Shown here: in pieces, positions 1 to 8,409 of the stretch
How positions within the stretch are numbered: the stretch's first letter is position 1
Layout: each line of letters opens with the position of its first letter
Source of the DNA: Helicobacter pylori
GTDB lineage: Bacteria; Campylobacterota; Campylobacteria; Campylobacterales; Helicobacteraceae
NCBI RefSeq assembly: GCF_001653475.1
Contig: NZ_CP011487.1
Span: forward strand, 1,426,001 to 1,490,000
Direction: 5' to 3'
Length of the DNA: 64,000 nt
Made by a program: the position numbers and the translations under genes
The notes under the pieces: model-generated
Database searches by the model: none
What the model was told of the DNA's origin: nothing
The model's input: the letters and a program-made list of their open reading frames with translations, nothing else

Positions 1-1900
1 CGCCATCGCCAGGCAAAGCCCCCTTGGTCACATACGCATAACTCACTTTCAAGCCAATGCTTTCAATGGGGTTATAAAGCACGGTTGCAGAAGGTGAAAA
101 ACCAGAAGTCACATGCGTGCGACCGTTTTTGTCTAGCAAGGTGTAAATATCATAACGAGTTCCCGCACCCACGATCACATTGCTTAAAATATTGTAGTTT
201 GCTTGCATGAATCCACCGATGATATTCCCAATCGCATGCGAATTTTGGGGCATGTTACGATAGAGCGGGTTAGGCGCGTTTAGATTTTGAGGGTATTGAG
301 AGCTTTGATCGGTGTAGTAATGGCGGTAAGGCAAGCCCGGCCCGTTAGGGTCGTTAGGGTCAATGTTGTTTTTATAATAGCCGTTTTTGCCCTTATCCAA
401 TCCAGAGAAAACGCTCAGGTTTTGATAAATCATGCCGTATTCAAACACATTCCCATAATCTTCGCTAATGGGGTGGGTCACTTTAAAATTAACACCCGAG
501 TTGATTAAGAAAATCCTTCTGGCTAAAGTCCCCTCAGCATCCGCATTCCCTAAAGTCCAATCGTTTGCACTAGGGTTTTGAGCGTTAGGGGGAGTCATGT
601 CATAATCAGGATTTTTAGGGACAAGCCCATGATAAACATTCGCGCTTGTAGAAAGCATAGTAGCGTTAAGCTGCCCATACCCTGCTTGCGCCCCCCCACT
701 AGAATCGCCAGTCCCTTGCCAATTAATAGAGTTAGGCGCGCCATAGCCTATTTGATACCCTCCATTAGAAGGCCTGATAGCCCCTTGCGTGCATTGACTG
801 ATATTATCTGGGTTATTACACCACTCCCTCACTTCAGGGATATAATCCGGATTGGCTGGCTCGTTAGAATTGTAAGCGAAAGGATTCACCACAGGGTTAT
901 AATTCCCCCCCCTTACCCCTAAAAAGGCGGTGGATTCAACGCGCGGCTGGTTAAAATTAGGGCCGCCTTCATGCTTGTATTTCAAGCTCAGATTGTGGTT
1001 GAAGTTGATCGTATGGGCTAATTCTTTCCCGAAGTCAATCACAAAGGGGGCTGGCTGGCTTCCTGGGTCATTGGCTTTGGAGAGGGCTGAAGTGGTGTTG
1101 GGGCGTAAAAGCCTTGTAGAATTTTCTCGTGTGAGGTTGTAGCTCACGCTAATGCTATCGGTTTCATTGATATAGCCATTAATTTTAGCTAAAACGCTAT
1201 TGACTTCACTCGGAGTCCCTACGCTCATATCGCTATTGCTTGGATCTTGTAAATCGTAGTTAGGGTGGAAGAGATTCCTAAAAGCGTTATTCCCATCTCT
1301 ATAGTAAAAAATGTTTTGATGGTTGTAATAAGCGAGTATGTCCCAATTTTTACCGCGATAGGCTGCAGTAGCATTCATGCGATACCCGAAGTTGGTGTAA
1401 AAGCCAGCTTCCGCTTTAGCGCCATAAGTTTGATTCTTTCTTAAGAAGTCGTTAGCGTCAATCGTGGTGAAAGACAATTTACCCGCCACCGCACCAGGAC
1501 CTGCTGAAGCGTTCGCTGCCCCTTTGATCACTTCCACTTCTTTAATCATGTTAGGATCGATCACGGTGTTAGCGTCATGATGGAAAATGTTACCATTTTG
1601 AGCGACGCCATCTATCGTTACCCTTAAAAGACGGCTCTCAATCCCCCTAACATAGATCTTTTGTGCCATCAAGCCTCCACTGGCCACATTCACATCCGCT
1701 CTAGTCCTAAAAATATCACGGATTTGGTTGCTTTGGCGTTGTTGGAGCTCTTTTCTGTCAATATACATTTTGTTGTTGTATTCAAAAGTCCTTTCACCCT
1801 TAGTGGTTACCTTACCCAAAGTGTGGGTTTTTTCTTCAGCTTGCAAGCTGCTAGCGACAATACAAGAGACAAACACGATACGAAATTTATTTCTGAGCAT
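1..1900 (-). CDS. frpB4: TonB-dependent outer membrane receptor, FrpB4 type (3' end outside window)
   Basis: Read on the minus strand from an ATG at 1898-1900, the frame stays open to the window edge (633 codons), so the C-terminal barrel strands are missing. The N-terminus is a signal peptide ending near SLQA, followed by a TonB-dependent plug: an IDRKEL / RQSNQIRDIF segment at about residues 46-65, RVTIDGVAQNG near 93-103 and IKEVEVIKGAANASAGPGA near 117-135. The rest is Asn/Tyr-rich barrel sequence. FrpB-family receptors take up metal chelates across the outer membrane using TonB/ExbBD energy. The FrpB4 member (HP1512) is known from the literature for NikR-controlled nickel uptake, and a NikR-like site lies 61-85 bases upstream of this start. 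A G8 run occurs in the coding strand at 905-912. The family is certain; the FrpB4 paralogue assignment rests on gene order and the operator. Confidence 0.9.
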   Translation of the reverse strand, partial: MLRNKFRIVFVSCIVASSLQAEEKTHTLGKVTTKGERTFEYNNKMYIDRKELQQRQSNQIRDIFRTRADVNVASGGLMAQKIYVRGIESRLLRVTIDGVAQNGNIFHHDANTVIDPNMIKEVEVIKGAANASAGPGAVAGKLSFTTIDANDFLRKNQTYGAKAEAGFYTNFGYRMNATAAYRGKNWDILAYYNHQNIFYYRDGNNAFRNLFHPNYDLQDPSNSDMSVGTPSEVNSVLAKINGYINETDSISVSYNLTRENSTRLLRPNTTSALSKANDPGSQPAPFVIDFGKELAHTINFNHNLSLKYKHEGGPNFNQPRVESTAFLGVRGGNYNPVVNPFAYNSNEPANPDYIPEVREWCNNPDNISQCTQGAIRPSNGGYQIGYGAPNSINWQGTGDSSGGAQAGYGQLNATMLSTSANVYHGLVPKNPDYDMTPPNAQNPSANDWTLGNADAEGTLARRIFLINSGVNFKVTHPISEDYGNVFEYGMIYQNLSVFSGLDKGKNGYYKNNIDPNDPNGPGLPYRHYYTDQSSQYPQNLNAPNPLYRNMPQNSHAIGNIIGGFMQANYNILSNVIVGAGTRYDIYTLLDKNGRTHVTSGFSPSATVLYNPIESIGLKVSYAYVTKGALPGDG

Positions 1901-1960
1901 TTCTTTTAGCCTTTTTATTTACTTTTTCTTAAGTTTAATGGAATCTTAAACCTAGATTAT

Positions 1961-1985
1961 TATTACACTATTCTATTTAATAATA
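1961..1985 (-). promoter_or_regulatory. NikR-like operator upstream of frpB4
   Basis: On the minus strand the sequence reads TATTATT, 11 bases, TGTAATA. H. pylori NikR is known to bind a pseudo-palindrome of the form TATWATT-N11-AATWATA; the left half is perfect and the right half matches at 5 of 7 positions, with exact spacing. The site ends 61 bases before the frpB4 start codon, where an operator over a promoter would be expected. The region is very A/T-rich, so chance matches are possible, but the known NikR control of this receptor supports it. Confidence 0.55.
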
Positions 1986-2051
1986 CCTTAAATTTTGTTT
2001 TAAAATTAAGAAAATACCAAGAAAAATGTGATTAAAAAAAGTTTTAGCATT

Positions 2052-2378
2052 TTACTGAGCGACTGAATCGATCACTATGCGTGAAGAAGCGCTGCTAATT
2101 CCTCTTAAAAAAGTTTGAGAAGACACATTGATTTCAGCGTTTTGGCGGAAAATATCGCTTGGCTGGTTGCTTTGGCGTTCTTCTAAGTCATGGCGTTTGA
2201 TAATGATGGTATTCCCCCATTGAAAGGGTCTATAAGCGCGCTTTTTTTTAATGACAAAATGCGGTTCTAAATTTAAAAATTGCGCGTAACTTGGGAAATA
2301 TAGCGGCTCTAATAAAGGGTTTATGGGGTTTGATTTTAAAACAATAACGAGAAAAAAGAGGCTAAAGATTGTTTTCAT
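2052..2378 (-). pseudogene. Truncated FrpB-like receptor remnant (signal peptide plus part of plug)
   Basis: A 108-residue frame that resembles only the start of the neighbouring FrpB4 receptor. The segment IKRHDLEERQSNQPSDIFRQ lines up with IDRKELQQRQSNQIRDIFRT of FrpB4, and the frame ends at RIVIDSVAQ, exactly where FrpB4 has RVTIDGVAQ. Bases after the TAA stop still encode N-A-K-T-F-F-N-H in frame, faintly like the NGNIFHHD that follows in FrpB4, and then similarity fades. This looks like the 5' end of a duplicated receptor gene that lost its barrel. It corresponds to HP1511. Its start overlaps the 3' end of folB. A plug without a barrel cannot act as a receptor; whether the exported fragment does anything is unknown. 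Confidence 0.7.
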
Positions 2379-2715
2379 AGCAAATTTTCACGCTCGCTCC
2401 CACTTGAGAATTTGGAGAAATTTCTAATTTGCTGATTTTTAAATAAAGCTCAGAGATTCCGCTATAGCGCGTTTTTAAAACATGGCTTAGATCTTTTAGG
2501 GCGTCTTCAATGAGAAGATATTGTTTTTCTTGCACCATCTTTTGAATGATCTCTTGGATTTCCATGTAGTCTAAATAAGCCTTATTGGGTAATTCCGTGT
2601 AGAAAAGATCCAAATCCACGCTTATTTTTTGGGGTTTTAGGCGTTCAAATTCTAAAATCCCCAAAATCGTTTCAAACACAAAGTTATGGATATGAACGCC
2701 TTGTCGGATTTTCAT
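2362..2715 (-). CDS. folB: Dihydroneopterin aldolase-like protein
   Basis: A 117-residue protein, the usual length of FolB, which converts 7,8-dihydroneopterin to 6-hydroxymethyl-dihydropterin in folate synthesis. The tunnelling fold is suggested by the N-terminal VHIHNFVFETILGILEFER stretch (family: a short strand, then an IGV..WER-like motif) and by a conserved-looking Glu in LYLKISKLEISPN near the C-terminus. Similarity is modest compared with E. coli FolB, as in other Helicobacter. It overlaps plsY by four bases (ATGA), so the two are probably cotranscribed, and its last bases overlap the FrpB-like remnant. Confidence 0.75.
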   Translation of the reverse strand: MKIRQGVHIHNFVFETILGILEFERLKPQKISVDLDLFYTELPNKAYLDYMEIQEIIQKMVQEKQYLLIEDALKDLSHVLKTRYSGISELYLKISKLEISPNSQVGASVKICYENNL

Positions 2716-3374
2716 AAGATTTTCTTTTCCTTGCCGGCTAATAAATTGAAAATATTGCCCATATGCTTGATAAGGGTAAAAATAAAAATAAGCACCATAG
2801 GCGTTTGCGTGCCGACTTCTTTAAGGATATTGACGCTATCTGGGATATGCATATAAGGCACAAAAAAGATAAGAACAGTCGCTGTGCCTACCCCTAAAAT
2901 GCTAGCGAGTGAAGAGATTTTAAGCACCTTACCCACAAAAAACCACACCGTTAAACCGATCAGGCTTTCAATAGGAATGAGCAACACCACAGAGCCCATG
3001 ATTGTAGAAACGCCCTTACCTCCATTGAAATTCAAAAAAGGCGAATAGCAATGCCCTAAAATGCTAGCGATAGCGACCATCCATTGCAAACTATAATCCA
3101 ACCCAAACAATTTGCTTAGAAAAACAGCAAACATGCCTTTGAATAGATCCAAAATTAGGACTAATAGGGCCATTTGTTTAGCGTTACTTGCGCCCTTACT
3201 TTGCAAAGCGCGCAAGACATTCGTTGCACCAATGCCCCCCGATCCGATTTTAGTAATATCCATGCCATAAAAGATTTTCATTAACGCATAGCCAAAAGGA
3301 ATCCCCCCAATAAGATAGCCCAAAAGGGTGAAAATCACATTGATATTGGTTAGGAAATTTAAAACGCCTTCCAT
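2712..3374 (-). CDS. plsY: Acyl-phosphate glycerol-3-phosphate acyltransferase PlsY
   Basis: An inner membrane protein that transfers the acyl group from acyl-phosphate to glycerol-3-phosphate, the first step of phospholipid synthesis. The PlsY signatures are visible: YLIGGIPFGY near the N-terminus, a GSGGIGATNVLR loop, LDLFKGMFAV, and GHCYSPFLNFNGGKGVST in the second half, with hydrophobic segments between them. The start chosen is the ATG at 3374 (220 residues, the family norm), preceded by AAAGGG. The frame is open upstream to 3500, but that extension would overlap the divergent ccoG start and is not membrane-like. Its stop overlaps the start of folB. Confidence 0.92.
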   Translation of the reverse strand: MEGVLNFLTNINVIFTLLGYLIGGIPFGYALMKIFYGMDITKIGSGGIGATNVLRALQSKGASNAKQMALLVLILDLFKGMFAVFLSKLFGLDYSLQWMVAIASILGHCYSPFLNFNGGKGVSTIMGSVVLLIPIESLIGLTVWFFVGKVLKISSLASILGVGTATVLIFFVPYMHIPDSVNILKEVGTQTPMVLIFIFTLIKHMGNIFNLLAGKEKKIL

Positions 3375-3479
3375 AAATACCCTTTCAAATAAAATAGCGA
3401 TCATTATAACATGTTGATTTTTAAGTGAAAGCGTTAAGTTGTTAGGGTATAGTGGCTTAAAAATTTTAGGATATTGAGA

Positions 3480-4856
3480 ATGCTTGAATCTTCTAGCCAT
3501 TTTTTAAAATCGTTCCGCTTGAAGCGTTATATAGGGTTTTTATTGATTTCTTTAGCGCTATTAATCACGCCTTTTATTCGCATTGATGGGGCGCATTTGT
3601 TTTTGATCTCCTTTGAACATAAGCAACTGCATTTTTTAGGCAAGATCTTTAGCGCTGAAGAATTGCATGTCATGCCTTTTATGGTTATTTTGCTTTTTAT
3701 AGGGATTTTTTTCATCACCACTAGCCTTGGGCGTGTGTGGTGCGGGTGGGCTTGCCCGCAAACCTTTTTAAGGGTGCTTTATAGAGATGTGATTGAGACT
3801 AAGATTTTCAAACTCCATAAAAAGATCAGCAACAAGCAAGAAAGCCCTAAAAACACCTCAAGCTATAAGGTGCGTAAAGTGTTGAGCGTTTTATTGTTCG
3901 CTCCTGTTGTGGCGGGGCTAATGATGTTATTTTTCTTTTATTTCATCGCCCCTGAAGACTTTTTTATGTATCTTAAAAACCCTAGCGAGCATCCTGTTGC
4001 TATGGGTTTTTGGCTTTTTAGCGCCTTAGTGGTGCTATTTGATATAGTGGTGGTTGCGGAGCGTTTTTGCATTTATTTATGCCCTTATGCTAGGGTGCAA
4101 TCGGTGTTGTATGACAACGATACCTTAAACCCCATCTATGATGAAAAACGCGGCGGAGCGCTTTATGACAATCAGGGTCATCTCTTTTCTTTGCCTCCTA
4201 AAAAACGCAGTCCAGAAAACGAATGCGTGAATTGTTTGCATTGCGTGCAGGTTTGCCCCACGCATATTGATATCAGAAAGGGCTTGCAATTAGAATGCAT
4301 CAATTGCTTAGAATGCGTGGATGCATGCACGATTACCATGTCTAAATTCAACCGCCCTTCACTCATCCAATGGTCTTCAACTAACGCCATTAATACGCAC
4401 CAAAAAGTGCGCCTAGTGCGTTTAAAAACGATCGCTTACATGGGGGTTATCGCTATTGTGGTAGCTCTTTTAGCCATCACTTCGTTTAAAAAAGAACGCA
4501 TGCTCTTAGACATTAACCGCAACAGCGATCTGTATGAATTGCGCTCTAACGGGTATGTGGATAACGATTATGTGTTTTTATTCCACAACACGGACAATAA
4601 AGACCATGAGTTTTATTTCAAAATTTTAGGGCAAAAAGACATTCAAATCAAAAAGCCTTTAAACCCTATTGCGATTAAAGCTGGGCAAAAGATTAAAGCG
4701 GTAGTGATTTTAAGAAAACCCCTAAAGAGTAAAGCCACAGAATACAAGAACGCTAAAGACGCTTTAATCCCTATTACAATACAAGCTTATAGCACAGACG
4801 ATAAGAACATTACGATAGAAAGGGAATCGGTGTTTATTGCGCCAGGTGAGGATTAA
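3480..4856 (+). CDS. ccoG: Cbb3 oxidase assembly ferredoxin-like membrane protein CcoG
   Basis: A 458-residue membrane-anchored iron-sulfur protein of the CcoG/RdxA/FixG family, which acts as a cupric reductase supplying Cu(I) for cbb3 cytochrome oxidase assembly. Several transmembrane helices in the first 200 residues include a CGWACPQTFLR motif near 88 and CLYLCPYARVQ-type sequence near 200. Two [4Fe-4S] ferredoxin motifs follow: CVNCLHCVQVC at 249-259 and CINCLECVDAC at 273-283. The C-terminus after a last helix (about 313-335) is an Ig-like periplasmic domain. The ATG at 3480 is preferred to TTG 3474 because AGGA sits 8 bases upstream. Convergent with the next gene with 10 bases between. 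Confidence 0.92.
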   Translation: MLESSSHFLKSFRLKRYIGFLLISLALLITPFIRIDGAHLFLISFEHKQLHFLGKIFSAEELHVMPFMVILLFIGIFFITTSLGRVWCGWACPQTFLRVLYRDVIETKIFKLHKKISNKQESPKNTSSYKVRKVLSVLLFAPVVAGLMMLFFFYFIAPEDFFMYLKNPSEHPVAMGFWLFSALVVLFDIVVVAERFCIYLCPYARVQSVLYDNDTLNPIYDEKRGGALYDNQGHLFSLPPKKRSPENECVNCLHCVQVCPTHIDIRKGLQLECINCLECVDACTITMSKFNRPSLIQWSSTNAINTHQKVRLVRLKTIAYMGVIAIVVALLAITSFKKERMLLDINRNSDLYELRSNGYVDNDYVFLFHNTDNKDHEFYFKILGQKDIQIKKPLNPIAIKAGQKIKAVVILRKPLKSKATEYKNAKDALIPITIQAYSTDDKNITIERESVFIAPGED

Positions 4857-4866
4857 AAGCCTAAAA

Positions 4867-6066
4867 CTAGCGCTCAATCACTTCATAAGGCAAGCCTTGT
4901 CTGATCAATTCTTCCATGAAAGGGTCGGTGTTTAATTCTTCTATGTTAAACACCCCAGCCCTAAAATGATCCGCACTCCAAGTGTCATTGCAAATCATTT
5001 TAGCCGTGCACATCGCTGGCACGCCGGTGGTGTAGCTTATGGCTTGCGAACCCACTTCTTCATAGCATTTTTTATGATCGCACACATTGTAAATGTAGAG
5101 CGTTTTGTCTTGGTTGTTTTTAATGCCGGTCATATAGCACCCGATGTTGGTTTTACCGGTGGTGTCTTTGGCCAGAGTTGCCGGATCAGGAAGTAGGGCT
5201 TTTAAAAATTGTATCGGCACGATTTTTGCGCCTTGATGCTCTATTTCCTTAATGCCTAGCATGCCGACATTTTCTAAGCATTTCATGTGGGTTAAATAAT
5301 TTTGAGAGAAAGTCATAAAAAACCTCGCCCTCCTTAAGCCTTTAATGTTTTTGACTAACGATTCCAATTCTTCATGGTATAAAAGATACGAATCCATTTC
5401 GCCAATCTGCGGGTAAGCCCACACCTGCTTGATTTCTAAAGGCTTTGTTTCAATCCATTTGCCATTTTCATAATAACGCCCTTTAGAGCTGACTTCTCTC
5501 AAATTGATTTCAGGGTTAAAATTCGTCGCAAAAGGGCGTTTGTGATCCCCAGCGTTGCAATCTAAAATATCTAAAGTGTGGATCGTGTCAAAATGGTGTC
5601 TTTGAGCGTGAGCGACATAAGCGTTAGTCACTCCCGGATCAAACCCAGCCCCTAAAACCCCTAAAATCCTTGCTTCTTTATAAGCCCTATCAAACGCCCA
5701 TTGCTCTTTGTATTCAAACTTCGCTAAATCCGGGTGTTCGTAATTGGCGGTATCAATGTAATGCGTTTTAGTCTCTAAACATGCTTGCATGATCGTTAAA
5801 TCTTGATAGGGTAAAGCCACATTGATAACGACTTTAGGCTTGTATTTTTTGATCAAAGCGACTAAGGCTTGCGTATCATCGGCATCCACTTGCTCAACGC
5901 TGATTTCCCCCAAACCCTTTTTGAGCATGCTTTCTTTAATCGCATAGCATTTGTCTAAGCTTCTGCTCGCTAAAATGATATTTTTAAACACATCCCTGTT
6001 CATGCCCATTTTGTGCGCTACCACACTGCCTACGCCACCAGCTCCAATTTGTAATACTGTATGCAA
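4867..6066 (-). CDS. Saccharopine dehydrogenase-family protein, probable carboxy(nor)spermidine synthase
   Basis: A 399-residue protein with an N-terminal NAD(P)-binding Rossmann motif (QIGAGGVGSVV, residues 6-16) and the saccharopine dehydrogenase C-terminal fold; GAGFDPGVTNAYVAHA near 140 is typical of the LYS9-like subgroup. In epsilonproteobacteria this subgroup reductively condenses aspartate semialdehyde with a diamine to give carboxynorspermidine or carboxyspermidine. Lysine catabolism via saccharopine is not expected here, so the polyamine role is more likely. The start is a TTG at 6066 with an upstream AGGTG; it diverges from gltS across an 85-base region with promoter-like sequence. 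Corresponds to HP1507. Exact substrate is not shown by sequence. Confidence 0.8.
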   Translation of the reverse strand: MHTVLQIGAGGVGSVVAHKMGMNRDVFKNIILASRSLDKCYAIKESMLKKGLGEISVEQVDADDTQALVALIKKYKPKVVINVALPYQDLTIMQACLETKTHYIDTANYEHPDLAKFEYKEQWAFDRAYKEARILGVLGAGFDPGVTNAYVAHAQRHHFDTIHTLDILDCNAGDHKRPFATNFNPEINLREVSSKGRYYENGKWIETKPLEIKQVWAYPQIGEMDSYLLYHEELESLVKNIKGLRRARFFMTFSQNYLTHMKCLENVGMLGIKEIEHQGAKIVPIQFLKALLPDPATLAKDTTGKTNIGCYMTGIKNNQDKTLYIYNVCDHKKCYEEVGSQAISYTTGVPAMCTAKMICNDTWSADHFRAGVFNIEELNTDPFMEELIRQGLPYEVIER

Positions 6067-6115
6067 GGAACACCTACTTTCTAACTAATCTCGTTCTTTT
6101 AGGGGGGTATTATAT

Positions 6116-6121
6116 TATAAT
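6116..6121 (+). promoter_or_regulatory. Candidate -10 box for gltS
   Basis: TATAAT within a run of alternating A and T, 30 bases before the TTG start of gltS. H. pylori promoters depend mainly on an extended -10 region, and no clear -35 is seen. Predicted from sequence only. Confidence 0.5.
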
Positions 6122-6151
6122 AAGATAAATTTGATTAATAAGGATGCAAGC

Positions 6152-7378
6152 TTGCAAGAAATTAAGTTGGATATTTATGCCACTTTGGTGTGCATGGTTT
6201 TAGTGTTACTCTTGGGGCGTTATGTGATTTCTAAAGTCAAGTTTTTGCGCGATTATGATATTCCAGAGCCTGTTGTGGGCGGGGTTTTAGTCGCTTTTGC
6301 TATCATGTTAGCGCGTCAGTTTTACAATTTTGGCTTGCAATTTGATTCTTCCTTAAAAGATCCTTTAATGCTGACTTTCTTCATCACCATTGGTTTGAGT
6401 GCGGATTTCAAATCTTTACAAAAAGGCGGGAAAATGCTTGCGGTTTTTTTGCTGGCTGTAGCGGGGTTTGTGGTGTGTCAAAATGCAGTGGGGATTTCTA
6501 CCGCTAGCCTTTTAGGAGTCAATCCTTTAATGGGGCTTTTAGGGGGGTCTATCGCTTTAGTGGGAGGGCATGGCACTAGTGCGGCATGGGCTAATTTTTT
6601 CACCCAACCACCTTATAATTTTAGCTCTAGCTTGGAAGTGGGCATGGCATGCGCGACTTTTGGCTTGGTGAGCGGGGGGATTATCGGGGGGCCTGTCGCT
6701 AAATATTTGATCTCAAAATACAAACTAGAACCTAAAGACACTAAAGAAAAAGATACTTTAGAGGGCGTGGTGTCTAAAGGTTTTGAAACCCCTAAAGAGC
6801 AGCGCCTAATCACCGCATCCAGTTTTGTAGAAACTTTAGCTCTGATTGCGATCGCTTTATTAGTAGGGACTTTTTTATCGCATTTGATGCCTAAAAGCTT
6901 CACTTTGCCGACTTTTGTGTGGTGCTTGTTTGTAGGGGTTATTTTGAGAAACGCCTTGTCGTTTTTTAAAATCCATAGCGTGTTTGACAGAGAGGTTTCA
7001 GTCATAGGGAATGTGAGTTTGAGCCTGTTTTTAGCCTACGCTTTAATGAGCGTGAATTTATTGGAATTGTTAAAACTCGCTGTACCGTTAGCGGTTATTT
7101 TGAGCGTTCAAGTGGTGGTTATGATCCTTTATGTGGTGCTTGTAACCTTTAGGGTGTGCGGGAAGGATTATGATGCGGCGGTGTTGTGCGCGGGGCATTG
7201 CGGTTTTGGGCTTGGAGCGACCCCAACGGCTATGGTGAATATGCAAACCATCACCAACCACTACGGGCCATCGCATGTAGCGTTTATCGTCGTGCCTTTA
7301 GTGGGAGCGTTTTTTGTTGATATTATTAACGCTTTAGCGATTAAAGGCTTTTTGCTCTTGCCTTTTTTCCCGTCATGA
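6152..7378 (+). CDS. gltS: Sodium/glutamate symporter GltS
   Basis: A polytopic inner membrane protein of the GltS (ESS) family that imports glutamate with Na+. It shows the family two-repeat layout: DYDIPEPVVGG near 35, GLSADFKSLQKGG near 88, GGHGTSAAWANFF near 145, and, in the second half, GHCGFGLGATPTAMVNMQ. About ten hydrophobic segments are evident. I place the start at TTG 6152 (408 residues) because AAGGA lies 7 bases upstream; an in-frame TTG at 6131 would add seven residues without a ribosome site. The stop overlaps the ribD start (ATGA), implying translational coupling. Confidence 0.92.
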   Translation: MQEIKLDIYATLVCMVLVLLLGRYVISKVKFLRDYDIPEPVVGGVLVAFAIMLARQFYNFGLQFDSSLKDPLMLTFFITIGLSADFKSLQKGGKMLAVFLLAVAGFVVCQNAVGISTASLLGVNPLMGLLGGSIALVGGHGTSAAWANFFTQPPYNFSSSLEVGMACATFGLVSGGIIGGPVAKYLISKYKLEPKDTKEKDTLEGVVSKGFETPKEQRLITASSFVETLALIAIALLVGTFLSHLMPKSFTLPTFVWCLFVGVILRNALSFFKIHSVFDREVSVIGNVSLSLFLAYALMSVNLLELLKLAVPLAVILSVQVVVMILYVVLVTFRVCGKDYDAAVLCAGHCGFGLGATPTAMVNMQTITNHYGPSHVAFIVVPLVGAFFVDIINALAIKGFLLLPFFPS

Positions 7379-8409
7379 GACTTTATGAGAGTTTATTAGA
7401 AATTTGCTTGAATAAGGCGTGGGAGCATCAAACCCTAGCATTAGAAAACCCAAGCGTGGCTTGCATGGTGCTAGATAAACACCATGAGATCTTAAGTTTA
7501 GAAACCCACAAGAAAGCCAACACCCCGCATGCAGAAGTCTTAGCCACCAAATCAGCGTTAAAGATTTTACGCCCCAGTTTAAAAAACGATTTAGAAAAAT
7601 TAGAAGACCCTAAAACTTTAAGCGATTTTTTAAAAACGCACCACGATAACGCTTTTAAAGACTGCGTTTTTTTAATCACCTTAGAGCCATGCAATTCTTA
7701 TGGCAAAACCCCAGCGTGCAGCGAATTGTTAGAAATTTTAAAGCCTAAAAGAGTGGTCATTGCCGCAGAAGAAAACGGGGCTAAAAAAGGGGGTTTAGCA
7801 AGGCTAAAAAAGGCTCGTATTGAAGGAGTGGTTTGTTACAATTTAGAAAACAAGGCTAAAGACTTGCTCTTGCCTTTTAGGATAATGGAACAAAAGGAGC
7901 GTTTTAATTTGTTCAAGCTCGCTTTAAGGATGAATGGGGATTATCATCATGGCAAGATCACTGGGCAAAAAAGCGTTATTTTCACGCACAACCAGCGAGC
8001 GGTATGCGACACTCTCATCATTTCTGGGAAAACCATAAGAACGGATAACCCCTTATTAGACGCTCGCTTTTGCGATAGCTTTTATCAAAATAAAAACCCC
8101 AATATCGCTATTTTATCCAAGCGTTCAATCAACCCCAATTCCAAAGTTTTTTCTGCGCCTAATCGATTAGTTAATACTTTCCATGACCCCAAAGATTTAC
8201 CCCTAGAGAAGGGGTTTAATTTCATTGAAGGGGGGTGGGAATTGTTTGAGAGCTTGAGGGATAAAACAGACGCATTGCTTTTGCATTCGCATGCGTCTAT
8301 GATTAGCGAAGCGTTTAACACGCTCGCTCTAAAAACCCCTTTTAAAGGGCGGTTGTTGCATGTGCAAATCTTAGAAAATGAAGCCCTTTTATGGATAGAA
8401 AACTCTTAA
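7375..8409 (+). CDS. ribD: Bifunctional riboflavin biosynthesis deaminase/reductase RibD
   Basis: A 344-residue protein combining the zinc-dependent pyrimidine deaminase and NADPH reductase steps of riboflavin synthesis. The deaminase domain (about 1-150) has the zinc ligands H52 with catalytic E54 (PHAEV) and C106/C115 (EPC...TPAC). The reductase domain (about 180-340) starts LFKLALRMNG and contains the substrate-loop-like ISGKTIRTDNPLLDAR. Both domains look complete, although the reductase is compact. It starts inside the gltS stop codon and its end overlaps the next methyltransferase by 19 bases, so gltS, ribD and that gene are likely read as one transcript. Confidence 0.9.
   Translation: MRLYESLLEICLNKAWEHQTLALENPSVACMVLDKHHEILSLETHKKANTPHAEVLATKSALKILRPSLKNDLEKLEDPKTLSDFLKTHHDNAFKDCVFLITLEPCNSYGKTPACSELLEILKPKRVVIAAEENGAKKGGLARLKKARIEGVVCYNLENKAKDLLLPFRIMEQKERFNLFKLALRMNGDYHHGKITGQKSVIFTHNQRAVCDTLIISGKTIRTDNPLLDARFCDSFYQNKNPNIAILSKRSINPNSKVFSAPNRLVNTFHDPKDLPLEKGFNFIEGGWELFESLRDKTDALLLHSHASMISEAFNTLALKTPFKGRLLHVQILENEALLWIENS

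Noticed and set aside
287-1142. Several plus-strand frames of 70-114 codons across 287-1142
   Set aside because: They lie antisense to the intact frpB4 frame, have no ribosome sites and show composition set by the opposite strand.
3374-3500. Longer PlsY start at 3500
   Set aside because: The extra residues are not membrane-like, overlap the divergent ccoG start and lack a ribosome site; ATG 3374 has AAAGGG and gives the normal length.
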